A stretch of DNA of 64,000 nucleotides, from assembly GCF_000238095.2 (NCBI RefSeq), contig NZ_JH815225.1:62001-126000 (forward strand), in the 5' to 3' direction. The DNA is from Peptoanaerobacter stomatis. Lineage in GTDB: Bacteria; Bacillota; Clostridia; Peptostreptococcales; Filifactoraceae. Numbering within the stretch: the stretch's first letter is position 1; each line of letters begins with the position of its first letter. Under the pieces are notes generated by a model, which worked only from the letters and a program-made list of their open reading frames with translations, was not told the origin of the DNA and searched no databases. Below, piece by piece: positions 1 through 8,864 of this stretch. A program made the position numbers and the translations under genes.

Positions 1-1
1 T

Positions 2-184
2 GAGATACTGCAAGAAAAAAATAATATAAACCAAGATATGATTGTATTCGTTTTAGAGCAGATAGAGATAGCCAATAATCTTATAAGAGGAGATAGAGTA
101 CCAAATACTTATAAAAATACAAAATTTAATAAAAAAACATATAGCAATACTGAACAAGATTCATATTTTGACATAAAGTATTAA
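2..184 (+). CDS. FlgN-like flagellar chaperone, 3' end only
   Basis: The first 60 complete codons are an open frame ending in TAA; the start lies left of the window. The visible tail includes LEQIEIANNLIRGDRVPNTY, an amphipathic helix followed by a short polar end. In flagellar clusters the gene directly before flgK is commonly flgN, the cytoplasmic chaperone that keeps FlgK and FlgL export-competent, and the tail is compatible with that. The name rests mainly on position 26 bases before flgK, since only about a third of a typical FlgN is visible. No unusual composition. Confidence 0.55.
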   Translation, partial: EILQEKNNINQDMIVFVLEQIEIANNLIRGDRVPNTYKNTKFNKKTYSNTEQDSYFDIKY

Positions 185-210
185 AATATTAAAAATAAAG
201 GGAGTTTATT

Positions 211-1779
211 ATGAGATCAACTTTTTCCGGTTTCGGTACAGCAATCTCAGGATTGTTTGCAGCACAACGAGCATTAGATGTAATAGGTCATAATATAGCT
301 AATGAAAATACACCGGGATATACGAGACAAAGAGCTACACAAGTTACGTCAAATCCTACTAAAGTTGATAACGGGAAATGGCTTGGCACAGGTGTAACAA
401 TGCAGCATATACAACAAATAAGAGATGAGTTGTTAGATATAAAATATCGTTCCGAAATGACTAAAAAAGGTTATTGGTCAGAAAAGAATATATCGTTAAA
501 GCAAGTTGAAGATATATTTGGAGAACCTAACGGCAATGGGGTTACAAAGGCATTAAATGACCTGTTCAAATCCATGGATGACGTTATAAAACATTCAGAT
601 GACCCTACTGCAAAAGCCAATTTCATACAGACGGCTCTTACATTTACAAGATATGTAAATAGAGCTATACACAGTTTTGAGCAGTTGATATCAGATACGG
701 ATGAAGAGGTAAATTCATTAGTAACACAAATAAATACAAAGACAAAACAAATAGCTGCACTTAATAAAAACATATTGGAAGCTGAATCTGAAGGTGGAAA
801 AGCCAATGACCTCAGAGATAAAAGAAATATACTTTTAGATGAACTTTCAGAAATGGCTAATGTAAGAATTAACAAATCAGTTTTTACAAATAAAGCAGGG
901 CAAAAGATAGAAAAACTTCAACTCGAAATGGACGGTACATTGTTGGTAGATCATGATAAATCAGTGGATATAAAGACTACGTCCAATCAACATCATCCTT
1001 TATATGAAACTTCTCAAAAAAATAATATACCTCCAAGTGAAGATTTAAAAAATGTTAAAGTTACTAAACTTACATGGCCTGATCATAGAAAGTTGGATAT
1101 GAATACAGTTGGAGGAAGATTAGGTTCATTGTTGCAACAAAGAGACAGCTTCGGGGATCCTTCTATGGGGAACACTATAAAAGGTATACCATATTATGTA
1201 AGAGCATTAAATGAGTTTGTAAAATCATTTGCAGGAGAAGCTAACAGAATACACAAACAAGGTGTTGATTCTAACGGAGATAAGGGACTTGATCTGTTCA
1301 CAATATCAGGAACATCAGATCAAATAGATGCAAGAAATATAACAGTAAATCCGGATATAGTAAATGCTATAAATAAGCTTGCCATAGGTGCAGGCAAATC
1401 AGAAAGTGATACTAAAAACTTTCAGGATTTATATGATATCAGAAACGGCGAGTTAAGATTAACTATAAAACAAAACGTAAACGGTAAATTTAAGACATTG
1501 GATCTTGGAAAAGGAAATCCGGAAGATATAATAAAATCCATGATAACTTCAGTGTTAGGAGTAGATGCAAAAGAGGCGAAGGACACATATTCAAGCCAGA
1601 CTACTTTGGCTTTACAAGCTGATATGAATAGAATGTCAGTATCAGGAGTAAGTGAAAATGAAGAACTTACAAATATGGTTAAATATCAGCACGCTTATAA
1701 TGCGTCAGCAAGGATGATAACAACAATAGATGAAATGATAGATGTAATAATAAACAGAATGGGTAGAGTAGGATTATAG
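211..1779 (+). CDS. flgK: Flagellar hook-associated protein 1 (FlgK)
   Basis: FlgK is the first junction protein between hook and filament, exported through the flagellar type III apparatus. The 522 residues have the family's conserved ends: an N-terminal rod/hook helix with GLFAAQRALDVIGHNIANENTPGYTRQR-type sequence (about residues 14-41, broken here only for description) and a C-terminal helix containing MVKYQHAYNASARMITTIDE (about residues 487-506) ending in a hydrophobic NRMGRVGL. The variable middle is ordinary in length. The ATG follows a GGGAG site 6 bases upstream. It lies between the flgN-like end and flgL, 19 bases before flgL, so the three are likely co-transcribed. Confidence 0.97.
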   Translation: MRSTFSGFGTAISGLFAAQRALDVIGHNIANENTPGYTRQRATQVTSNPTKVDNGKWLGTGVTMQHIQQIRDELLDIKYRSEMTKKGYWSEKNISLKQVEDIFGEPNGNGVTKALNDLFKSMDDVIKHSDDPTAKANFIQTALTFTRYVNRAIHSFEQLISDTDEEVNSLVTQINTKTKQIAALNKNILEAESEGGKANDLRDKRNILLDELSEMANVRINKSVFTNKAGQKIEKLQLEMDGTLLVDHDKSVDIKTTSNQHHPLYETSQKNNIPPSEDLKNVKVTKLTWPDHRKLDMNTVGGRLGSLLQQRDSFGDPSMGNTIKGIPYYVRALNEFVKSFAGEANRIHKQGVDSNGDKGLDLFTISGTSDQIDARNITVNPDIVNAINKLAIGAGKSESDTKNFQDLYDIRNGELRLTIKQNVNGKFKTLDLGKGNPEDIIKSMITSVLGVDAKEAKDTYSSQTTLALQADMNRMSVSGVSENEELTNMVKYQHAYNASARMITTIDEMIDVIINRMGRVGL

Positions 1780-1798
1780 ATGTAGAAAGGATAGGCAT

Positions 1799-4705
1799 AT
1801 GATAAGAATAACACAGTCGATGCAAATAGCCAGAACATTATTGGACCAAAATCTTAATTTGCAGAGAATGAATGATTACAGCAATGATATGTCCTCAAGA
1901 ACAAATCTTCACAGACCGTCGGACGATCCTTTAAGAGTGGCGAGAACGATGCGTCTTACGACAGAGTTACGAGTAAATGAAACATATAAACAGGATTTGC
2001 AAGCAGCACATTCGTGGACATCAAAAACAGATGTTACATTAAATACATTGTCCGACATAATAAAAAGAGTTAGAGAACTTACTGTACAGGCTGCATCAGG
2101 AGAGAAAACTCAAGAAGACAAGCAAAAAATAATGCAAGAAATAAAACAATTAAAAAAAGCAGCAACAGAATTGGCTAATGATGATTATATGGGAAGATAT
2201 CAGTTTTCAGGATATAAAACTAATCATAAGTTTGTGGATGAAAAAGGGAAATATAATCAAGAGCTTGATTTAGCAGGTCTTAAATACGAAAAAATAAACT
2301 ACAATATAGGTGTAGGACAAAAGACAGATATCAATTTTACAGGAGTGGAAGTTTTCGGTAATGAGAATTTCACTACTAAAACAAGAGCTGTAGAAGCCAT
2401 ACCTTTTACTGATGAACCGCAGTCAGTATTAGGCGCTAAAATGAAAGTGAAATTACAAAAATATAAAAAACCTAAAGATTATTATGATAAAAATACTGCA
2501 AATTTGAACACTCAAGCAGGTGCGGAAGCAGAAGACAAAGAAAATGACAAAGTAGAAGAAAAATACGAAAAAACAACAAAACTTACTGATTTAGATGGAA
2601 ATGAAATAGATTTAGGAGAAGTAAGCTTTTACGGAAGTTACAAAAAAGGCGATATAAATGCAATTGTTGAAGATTTAAATAAATCACTCAGAGCACAAAT
2701 AGCAAAAAAAGCAAAAGAAATGTATCCGTCTAATCCTACTAAAGAAGCAGAAATTAGAAAAGAGCTTGAACAATCAGTACAATTTGTAAATGATGACGGA
2801 AAAATCTCTATGGTTACAGATAAAGATTATGCCGGAAAAATAGAAGCTGATAAATTAGCTTTAAAAGAGATACAAAAAACAAAAGAAACTTCTACACAGC
2901 CTACAATAAATAAAAATTCTGAACTTGGAGTTACATCAGGTCAATTAGTTTACACAGGTAATACTGTAAGGGCATATTTTAATTTTGATATGGAATTGAC
3001 AGAATATAATAAGGATGCCAATGGAGATATCATAAATACAAGTCCTAAGACACCGACAATAAAACTTAAAGACATAACACTGTCAAAAGAATATGATAAA
3101 ACAGGAAAAACCGATGAAGAAGTTGCAAAATTGATAGCAGCTGATTTACAAACTCAAATAAATGCTCAGCTTATGAAGAACGGTTTACCAACAGATACTG
3201 TAAAAGTTACTGTTGATCCTGCGACAAAACAACCAAGACTTATAGTAGATAGAGAATATGGAGTAAAACTTACCAATACATCAGGTGCTGCAAGTATAAC
3301 ATCAGCGACATCACCTGCAACACAAACATATAATCCTAATGCAAATCCGAGCAGTAATCCTGTCATTAATGAAACTGATTTTAATGTAACTACACCGACT
3401 GCAGGAGCAAGCTCTCTTGTAAATTTCAATTTTGGTTTAAAACTTACAGAATATAAACGTTATGGTCAAGCAGGCGGAGATGTTCTTATATCGAATCCTG
3501 GAGTAAATCCTGCAACACCGCCAACATCCGGAACACCGGGACATTTGGCGATAGGTGATACTAATTATCCGCCACAGATATTTGACCTTGGCAATATATC
3601 TCTTGTTAAGACTTATTCAGGTAAAAATGATGACGGTACAAATAAAACACCGAATGATATACTAAAAGAGATAGCTAAAGATTTACAAGCTAATATAAGT
3701 GAAAAAGCGGCATCTCATAAACCTCCGCTTGATACGAGCAAGATAAAAGTGGAAGTAAAAAATGGAAAACTGATGTTGCTTACAGACGGCAATATGAAAA
3801 TGGAGATAACAAATACTGCGGGAACATTGACTCAAACCACATTTGACGATTCTCCAAAAACACCGAATCCGGATACAAAACCTGCAATGGATATAGATAT
3901 ACCGAATCCGGATCCGATGTCTGCAGGAACAGATCCGGCAGAATACTCAAAATATGATACTCACGTATATATGAATCTTAAAATGAATATACAGAGATAT
4001 CAAAAAGATGAGAACGGAAATGCTACTACTAATAAAATATTGCCTAATATAGAAATAAATGACCTCACTATAAATAAGACATATAAAAGAGAAAAACCTG
4101 ACGGTAGCGGAGTTTATACAGATGCAGAGATAAAAGAGCAAATAGCTAATGATATAAAAGCTAAAATAGAAGAAAAATTATCACAGATAAATCCTCCGCT
4201 TGATAAAAAGATGATAAATATATCATATGACGGAGCAGGAAAAGTAAAAATTGCTGTAAATCAAGATGTTTCTGTAACAGTGGAATCTGATAATCAAAAA
4301 CCGTCTTCTATAGATTCAAGTGTAGGATATATGCCTCATAAAACTGCATATGAAGAGCCAACTCGTGAAATGATGCCGTTTTTTGAAATGATGGACAGAC
4401 TTATGCAATTTATGGATGAAGGTAATTCAAAAGGCTTGTCAAGGATGTTGGATGTAGTCGATTATCATGCCAAAAATACTCAAAAGATTCAAGGTATTGG
4501 TGGCGGAAGAACTAATATGTATAATCTCATGTTGGAGAGAACTGAAGATGTGAAATTGAATTATAGTGAGTTATTGTCAGATACAAGAGATACAGATTAT
4601 AATGAAACTTCTATGAAGATGATGGTGGCTCAATATGTATATAGAGCATCTCTGTCAGTTACAGCTAAGATAATACAACCGTCTCTTGTAGATTTTTTGA
4701 GATAA
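1799..4705 (+). CDS. flgL: Giant flagellar hook-associated protein 3 (FlgL) with four-repeat insertion
   Basis: FlgL is the second hook-filament junction protein. The N-terminal region (residues 1-150, with RMNDYSNDMSSRTNLHRPSD and YMGRYQFSGYKT) and the C-terminal helix (about 860-968, ending SVTAKIIQPSLVDFLR) are clearly FlgL. Usual family length is about 300 residues; this protein has 968. The extra roughly 650 residues form four related blocks starting near residues 208, 389, 540 and 722. Each has a strand pattern like MELTEY or LKLTEY, then an I-L-K-DI-L-K-Y segment, a helix like IAKDLQANI, a PLDTSKIKV-type strand and a closing strand such as MKMEITNTAG. The insertion sits where FlgL and flagellin carry surface-exposed variable domains, so the repeats probably project outward from the junction. 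Function of the repeats is unknown. Confidence 0.95.
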   Translation: MIRITQSMQIARTLLDQNLNLQRMNDYSNDMSSRTNLHRPSDDPLRVARTMRLTTELRVNETYKQDLQAAHSWTSKTDVTLNTLSDIIKRVRELTVQAASGEKTQEDKQKIMQEIKQLKKAATELANDDYMGRYQFSGYKTNHKFVDEKGKYNQELDLAGLKYEKINYNIGVGQKTDINFTGVEVFGNENFTTKTRAVEAIPFTDEPQSVLGAKMKVKLQKYKKPKDYYDKNTANLNTQAGAEAEDKENDKVEEKYEKTTKLTDLDGNEIDLGEVSFYGSYKKGDINAIVEDLNKSLRAQIAKKAKEMYPSNPTKEAEIRKELEQSVQFVNDDGKISMVTDKDYAGKIEADKLALKEIQKTKETSTQPTINKNSELGVTSGQLVYTGNTVRAYFNFDMELTEYNKDANGDIINTSPKTPTIKLKDITLSKEYDKTGKTDEEVAKLIAADLQTQINAQLMKNGLPTDTVKVTVDPATKQPRLIVDREYGVKLTNTSGAASITSATSPATQTYNPNANPSSNPVINETDFNVTTPTAGASSLVNFNFGLKLTEYKRYGQAGGDVLISNPGVNPATPPTSGTPGHLAIGDTNYPPQIFDLGNISLVKTYSGKNDDGTNKTPNDILKEIAKDLQANISEKAASHKPPLDTSKIKVEVKNGKLMLLTDGNMKMEITNTAGTLTQTTFDDSPKTPNPDTKPAMDIDIPNPDPMSAGTDPAEYSKYDTHVYMNLKMNIQRYQKDENGNATTNKILPNIEINDLTINKTYKREKPDGSGVYTDAEIKEQIANDIKAKIEEKLSQINPPLDKKMINISYDGAGKVKIAVNQDVSVTVESDNQKPSSIDSSVGYMPHKTAYEEPTREMMPFFEMMDRLMQFMDEGNSKGLSRMLDVVDYHAKNTQKIQGIGGGRTNMYNLMLERTEDVKLNYSELLSDTRDTDYNETSMKMMVAQYVYRASLSVTAKIIQPSLVDFLR

Positions 4706-4788
4706 TGCTAACAGTTTTTGTTTGAAATTTCTGAAAGTTTATAATATAATTAATATAAATTAAATTTATATTTTAGGAGGCTGTACAA

Positions 4789-4989
4789 ATGCTTATAAAA
4801 GAAGTATTACAAAGAAGAGATCAACTTAAAGGTTATCTACATTCTTTATCAATAGCACAAAATTATTGTGAAAAACATATTGGTGATATAGTTATGATAG
4901 AAGACTTAAAAAGTATGTATAAAGAATTAGAAGTGGAATTCAAGCAAATAGATGAAAGTCTTAAACCTTTTGAGAATATGGATATGTAA
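4789..4989 (+). CDS. Small helical protein of unknown function between flgL and fliW
   Basis: This 66-residue protein is not one I recognise. It is charged, predicted largely helical and has heptad-like spacing (LIKEVLQRRDQLKGYLHSLS, then a helix containing MYKELEVEFKQIDESLKPF), so a small coiled-coil protein is likely. No signal peptide, membrane segment or cysteine pair is seen; there is one Cys near residue 27. The start has a good TAGGAGG site 8 bases upstream. It follows flgL by 83 bases and precedes fliW by 29 bases on the same strand, which suggests a flagellar role such as a chaperone or adaptor, but that is inference from position. Confidence 0.8.
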   Translation: MLIKEVLQRRDQLKGYLHSLSIAQNYCEKHIGDIVMIEDLKSMYKELEVEFKQIDESLKPFENMDM

Positions 4990-5018
4990 TATACTTCTAA
5001 CTTTGATGAGGGGGAGTT

Positions 5019-5444
5019 ATGAAAATAAACACAAATTATTATGGAGAGCTTGAAGTAAAAGATGAAGATATACTGACATTAAAAGACGGTATGCTCGGAT
5101 ATGAAGACCTTAACAGATTTATTTTAATAAAAGAAGACGATATATTTGTAGAATATTTACAGGCAATAGATGAATTAGTAGCATTTGCGGTAATGGATCC
5201 TTTTTTAGTAAACTCTGATTATAGCTTTGATGTGCCTGATAATGTTTTGAAGGCTTTGGATATAAAATCTGAAGAAGATGTAGTTATAAAGACGGTAGTA
5301 GTTATACCCGAAGATATAACTAAAATCAGAACGAATCTTCAAGCTCCGATAGTATTTAACAAGTCAAATAACAAAGGAATGCAAATAATCCTTGATGATT
5401 CATATCCTATAAGATATGAGTTCTTTGGCAAGGAGGAGAAATAA
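5019..5444 (+). CDS. fliW: Flagellar assembly factor FliW
   Basis: FliW is a small cytoplasmic protein that binds flagellin and, when free, binds CsrA and relieves CsrA repression of flagellin mRNA translation. The 141 residues match the family: KINTNYYGELEVKDEDIL at the start, GYEDLNRFILI, a MDPF motif near residue 60, and the closing LDDSYPIRYEFF. Length is normal. The ATG follows a GGGGGAG site. Its TAA overlaps the csrA start codon by one base, so the two partner proteins are probably translationally coupled, the usual arrangement in flagellated Firmicutes. Confidence 0.96.
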   Translation: MKINTNYYGELEVKDEDILTLKDGMLGYEDLNRFILIKEDDIFVEYLQAIDELVAFAVMDPFLVNSDYSFDVPDNVLKALDIKSEEDVVIKTVVVIPEDITKIRTNLQAPIVFNKSNNKGMQIILDDSYPIRYEFFGKEEK

Positions 5445-5686
5445 TGCTTGTCTTAAAAAGAAAAGTAGGGGAGGCAATTCTCATAAATACTGATAGCGGA
5501 GATAAAATAGAGATAAAAATATCAGAAATATCAGATGGAAGAGTAAAATTAGGACTTGATGCCCCGAAGACAGTGTCTATACTTAGAAAAGAGGTAGTTG
5601 AAGAGGCAACACTTGAAAACAAGATGGCTACCCAAAATATATCTATTGACAAAGATAAACTTAAAGATTTATTAAATAATAAATAA
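5444..5686 (+). CDS. csrA: Translational regulator CsrA
   Basis: CsrA is a homodimeric RNA-binding protein that blocks ribosome access at GGA-containing hairpins; in Gram-positive bacteria its main known target is flagellin mRNA and its antagonist is FliW, encoded immediately upstream. The opening MLVLKRKVGEAILI and central SDGRVKLGLDAPK are diagnostic. At 80 residues it has a short charged tail (KDKLKDLLNNK) beyond the core. An AAGGAGGAG site inside the end of fliW serves the ATG. A strong hairpin terminator follows directly, closing the flagellar unit. Confidence 0.97.
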   Translation: MLVLKRKVGEAILINTDSGDKIEIKISEISDGRVKLGLDAPKTVSILRKEVVEEATLENKMATQNISIDKDKLKDLLNNK

Positions 5687-5690
5687 AATT

Positions 5691-5730
5691 ACGGCTATTA
5701 TCAAAACTTTATTGATAATAGCCGTTTTTG
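5691..5730 (+). terminator. Intrinsic terminator after csrA
   Basis: A perfect 13-base-pair stem (ACGGCTATTATCA at 5691-5703 with its complement at 5713-5725) is followed by TTTTTGGTTTTTT. It lies between csrA and the convergent reductase gene. On the minus strand the stem is followed only by AATTTTATT, so it may act weakly in that direction too. Confidence 0.9.
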
Positions 5731-5735
5731 GTTTT

Positions 5736-8264
5736 TTATGCACTGCAACTGTCGCAATCTTCTACTTCAAGTGATTTGCTTCTCACATAATACAGTGTTT
5801 TTACTTCTTCTTCATACGCTTTTATATACAAGTTTAAAATCATACTCATACTGTAATCGGTTGTTATATATAGGTTTACAGACTGTGATTGATCTATATG
5901 CCTTTGTCTTATGCCTGCAGATTTTATTACCCAGTTTTGATTTATTTCGTGTGCGTTTTCATATAGCCAAAAAGTTTTTGGTGTTAGAGATGGGGCTACT
6001 CTTGGAACAATCTGACCTTTTTTCTCCTCAAGATAATATCTTTTCATAACAGGATCTACAGCTGCTGTTGTTCCGGCTATTATTGATGTGGAGCCTGTAG
6101 GTGCTATAGCCATTATATATCCGTTTCTTAGTCCGTTTTCAGCTACTTGTTTTTTCAGCTCAAGCCATCTTGTGGAATTATAATTTCTTTTTTCAAAATA
6201 GTTTCCATTTTGCCAGTCGGAACCTTCAAAGAAAGAATATTTACCCTTTTCAATAGCAAGCTCGTTGCTGGCTTTTATTGCAAAATAGTTTATATTTTCA
6301 TACAGTTCATCTACAAATTTCAGATGCTCATCGCTTTGAAAACTTATATCATTTTTCACAAGTGTGTGATGGTATCCGCTTGTACCCAATCCTATCGCAC
6401 GATATTTTTTGTTTGTTATTTGTGTGTAAGAAAGCGGATAGTAGTTTAAATCTATTACATTATCAAGTGCTCGTATAACTGTTTTTATTACATCTTGCAG
6501 TTCATCTTTGTCATTTACGTCAATATTGCCTAATACGAGAGATGCCAAATTGCAAACAACAAAATCTCCGGGTTTTGTTGTTTCTACGACTATTTCTTCA
6601 CCGTCAATAATTTGTATTGTCGTATCTATGCTTTCTATAGGACTCATATTTTGTGCAATTTCAGTACATAGATTGGAACAATAAATATTGCCTTTGTGGG
6701 AGTTAGGGTTGTATTTATTTACTATATCTCTGTTGAATATGAATGGAGTGCCTGTTTCTACAGAAGATTTTATTATTAGTCTTACCATATCTTTTACAGA
6801 TATTACTCTTTTTTCTATTCTGCTGTCATCTATACATTCAAGATATTTTTTTGTCCATTCATCTCCAAAATAATCTTCAAGATCATAGCCTTTTGCATCT
6901 CTTATTTCATGAGGGCACATCATATACCAATTTGAATTTATATTTTCTTTGGCTTGTTTCCAAAAATAATTTGGAACGCATATTCCCGGAAATACATCAT
7001 GAGCTTTCATTCTGTCATCGCCATTATTTGTTTTTAATTGTAAAAATTCAGGTATATCCTTATGCCATATATCAAGATATACACTGCAAGCACCTTGTCT
7101 TACGCCTAATTGGTCCACTGCTACGGCTGTATCGTTAGCTAATTTTATCCATCTTGAAACACCGCCTGCTATTCCTTTAAAGCCTCTTATATCTGAACCC
7201 ATAGCACGCACTTTGCCGAAATATAATCCCATTCCTCCACCATGTTTTGAGACTTGTGCAAAATTCGTTATAGAACGATAAATTCCGTCTAAACTGTCAG
7301 GCACAGTATCTATAAAGCATGAAGATAATTGATGAAACGGCTTGCGAGCATTTGATATGGTAGGTGTAGCCATTGTAACTTTAAGCTTGCTCAGCATATC
7401 ATATATTTTTTTAGCCCAGTAAATTTTATTTTCTTTTTCAGGTATAGCAAGATGCATAGCTATTCCCATAAACATCTCCTGCATATTTTCAAGGAGAACT
7501 CCGTCTGTATTTTTTATAAGATATCTTTTTGATAAAAGCTCTAAACCGCTGTAGTTAAAGAGATTGTTTCTATCATAATCAAGATATTTTTCAAGTGTGT
7601 CAATATCACTATCCGTGTAATTTTCTAAAATATATGAACCGTATAGATTTTTGCTTGACAGATATTTAATTTTGTCTTTAAAGCTGTAAATTTCGAGTTT
7701 TTCTGTTTCTCTTTTTATGGATGTATTTATTTGTAAAGCTAAAAATCTGCCGGCTATAAATTCCCATTTTGGGGCTTCTTTAGATGTCAGTTCACTTGAG
7801 GCTTTTATAAGTATGGATAAGTAGTCATCTTCATTCATATTATTTTTTGCAAATGATGAGAATTTTCCATATAGAAATGATAGATTATAATAATCTTCTT
7901 TGAAATCTTCCTGTATTTTTTTCATGGTTTTCAATATATCTTTATCTTTAAAATAAATTGAGAAGTCTTCAATTGTTTTTCGCATCGTATGATGAGATGC
8001 TCTATATAATATATACGATTTCACTACGGCATAATAACCTTTTTCTATGAGAGTTATTTCTACCAAATCTTGTACTTCTTCTACTGTTACAATGTGGTCT
8101 TTTGGAAATGTATTTATTATTTTACTTTCAACTATTGCAGCGATATTTGAAAGTTCTTCGTAATCTATCTCAATTCCTACGCTTATAAATGCTTTTTTTA
8201 TTGCAATTTCGATTTTTTTTATATCGAAATCTACTTGTTCGCTACTGCGTTTAATTATTTTCAA
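5736..8264 (-). CDS. nrdA: Class I ribonucleoside-diphosphate reductase, large (alpha) subunit
   Basis: The catalytic subunit reduces ribonucleoside diphosphates to deoxyribonucleotides using a radical passed from a small subunit. Visible are an N-terminal ATP-cone (about residues 1-95, opening MKIIKRSSEQVDFD), the substrate-disulfide cysteines in QLSSCFID and VVCNLASLVL, the active-site Asn-Cys-Glu in CSNLCTEI, the radical-transfer tyrosine pair in LYYVRSKS, and a C-terminal redox pair CDSC. At 842 residues it is normal for a full-length NrdA with ATP-cone. The start is TTG, chosen because AGGAGA lies 6 bases upstream. No small-subunit gene is adjacent. Two NrdR-box-like sites upstream indicate NrdR control. 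Confidence 0.93.
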   Translation of the reverse strand: MKIIKRSSEQVDFDIKKIEIAIKKAFISVGIEIDYEELSNIAAIVESKIINTFPKDHIVTVEEVQDLVEITLIEKGYYAVVKSYILYRASHHTMRKTIEDFSIYFKDKDILKTMKKIQEDFKEDYYNLSFLYGKFSSFAKNNMNEDDYLSILIKASSELTSKEAPKWEFIAGRFLALQINTSIKRETEKLEIYSFKDKIKYLSSKNLYGSYILENYTDSDIDTLEKYLDYDRNNLFNYSGLELLSKRYLIKNTDGVLLENMQEMFMGIAMHLAIPEKENKIYWAKKIYDMLSKLKVTMATPTISNARKPFHQLSSCFIDTVPDSLDGIYRSITNFAQVSKHGGGMGLYFGKVRAMGSDIRGFKGIAGGVSRWIKLANDTAVAVDQLGVRQGACSVYLDIWHKDIPEFLQLKTNNGDDRMKAHDVFPGICVPNYFWKQAKENINSNWYMMCPHEIRDAKGYDLEDYFGDEWTKKYLECIDDSRIEKRVISVKDMVRLIIKSSVETGTPFIFNRDIVNKYNPNSHKGNIYCSNLCTEIAQNMSPIESIDTTIQIIDGEEIVVETTKPGDFVVCNLASLVLGNIDVNDKDELQDVIKTVIRALDNVIDLNYYPLSYTQITNKKYRAIGLGTSGYHHTLVKNDISFQSDEHLKFVDELYENINYFAIKASNELAIEKGKYSFFEGSDWQNGNYFEKRNYNSTRWLELKKQVAENGLRNGYIMAIAPTGSTSIIAGTTAAVDPVMKRYYLEEKKGQIVPRVAPSLTPKTFWLYENAHEINQNWVIKSAGIRQRHIDQSQSVNLYITTDYSMSMILNLYIKAYEEEVKTLYYVRSKSLEVEDCDSCSA

Positions 8265-8278
8265 AATTATTCTCCTAA

Positions 8279-8294
8279 AATCTATATATTGTAT
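8279..8294 (-). promoter_or_regulatory. Proximal NrdR-box-like site
   Basis: Read on the minus strand the 16 bases are ATACAATATATAGATT. Against the remembered NrdR-box consensus ACACWATATATWGTGT, 13 of 16 positions agree. It lies 3 bases upstream of the reductase ribosome-binding site and pairs with a second site 41 bases farther up (centre to centre). Confidence 0.6.
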
Positions 8295-8299
8295 AAAAA

Positions 8300-8355
8300 T
8301 AAAAAAATTCTCTATTACTATACCACATATAGTGTATAAAATAAAGAGAATTTTT
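8300..8355 (-). terminator. Weak terminator-like hairpin after csoR
   Basis: An 11-base-pair AT-rich stem (8303-8313 with 8345-8355) surrounds a 31-base loop and on the minus strand runs into a T-rich stretch. It would separate csoR transcription from the reductase gene. The long loop makes it a weak call. Confidence 0.4.
8320..8335 (-). promoter_or_regulatory. Distal NrdR-box-like site
   Basis: Read on the minus strand the 16 bases are ACACTATATGTGGTAT, agreeing with 13 of 16 positions of ACACWATATATWGTGT. The 41-base centre spacing from the proximal site is about four helical turns, so both would face the same side of the DNA, as required for paired NrdR binding. It also lies in the loop of the csoR terminator-like hairpin. 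Confidence 0.6.
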
Positions 8356-8373
8356 GTATAAATTTAAATATAT

Positions 8374-8643
8374 TTATTGAAGACCGCTTATTATTTTTAC
8401 AATTTCACCTAATTTTTCGTCTATGTTTTCTTTGTTGCCTGTCTCTATGGCATTTGTTACACAGCCATTTAAATGTGCTTGTAATATATCTTTGTTTATA
8501 GATTTTAGGGCTGATGTCACTGCCATTAACTGTATTGATATATCAATACAGTATCTGTCTTTATCTACCATTCTTGAAACACCTTCTAATTGTCCCATAG
8601 CTATATTTAGTTTTTTTCGTATTTTTTTATAGTCGGCTTGCAT
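8374..8643 (-). CDS. csoR: CsoR-family copper-sensing repressor
   Basis: CsoR proteins are all-helical DNA-binding repressors released by Cu(I). The 89 residues show the family helix bundle and the three copper ligands in their usual context: Cys in DRYCIDIS, then His and Cys in LQAHLNGC. The ATG follows a GGTGA site. The gene starts 14 bases after copA ends on the same strand, so the repressor is probably co-transcribed with the copper exporter it controls. The preserved C-H-C set favours copper over the formaldehyde or nickel branches of the family. Confidence 0.93.
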   Translation of the reverse strand: MQADYKKIRKKLNIAMGQLEGVSRMVDKDRYCIDISIQLMAVTSALKSINKDILQAHLNGCVTNAIETGNKENIDEKLGEIVKIISGLQ

Positions 8644-8657
8644 TTTATCACCACATA

Positions 8658-8864
8658 CTATTCAATATTTTTGACGTCATATCCGGCATCTTCAACTGTA
8701 TTTTTTAGGATGTCATTGTCTATATTATCTTCCATTTCCAACACTGCTGTCTTTTCCTCAAGATTTACGGTGGCAGTTACTCCGTTTAATTCGTTTAATA
8801 CTTTTTCAACTCTTGCTTTACAGTGCTTACAAGTCATACCTTCAATATACATTATTTTTTTCAT
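8658..8864 (-). CDS. Possible internally initiated CopZ-like copper chaperone
   Basis: Inside copA, the Met that opens MKKIMYIEGMTCKHCKARVE is preceded on the minus strand by GCGAGGTAAACAAA, a GAGGT site 7 bases before the ATG. Initiation there would give a 68-residue protein with the exact size and GMTCxxC motif of the copper chaperone CopZ. It shares frame and stop with copA. E. coli makes a chaperone from copA by frameshifting; here internal initiation would do the same job. This is a prediction, not established. Confidence 0.4.
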   Translation of the reverse strand: MKKIMYIEGMTCKHCKARVEKVLNELNGVTATVNLEEKTAVLEMEDNIDNDILKNTVEDAGYDVKNIE

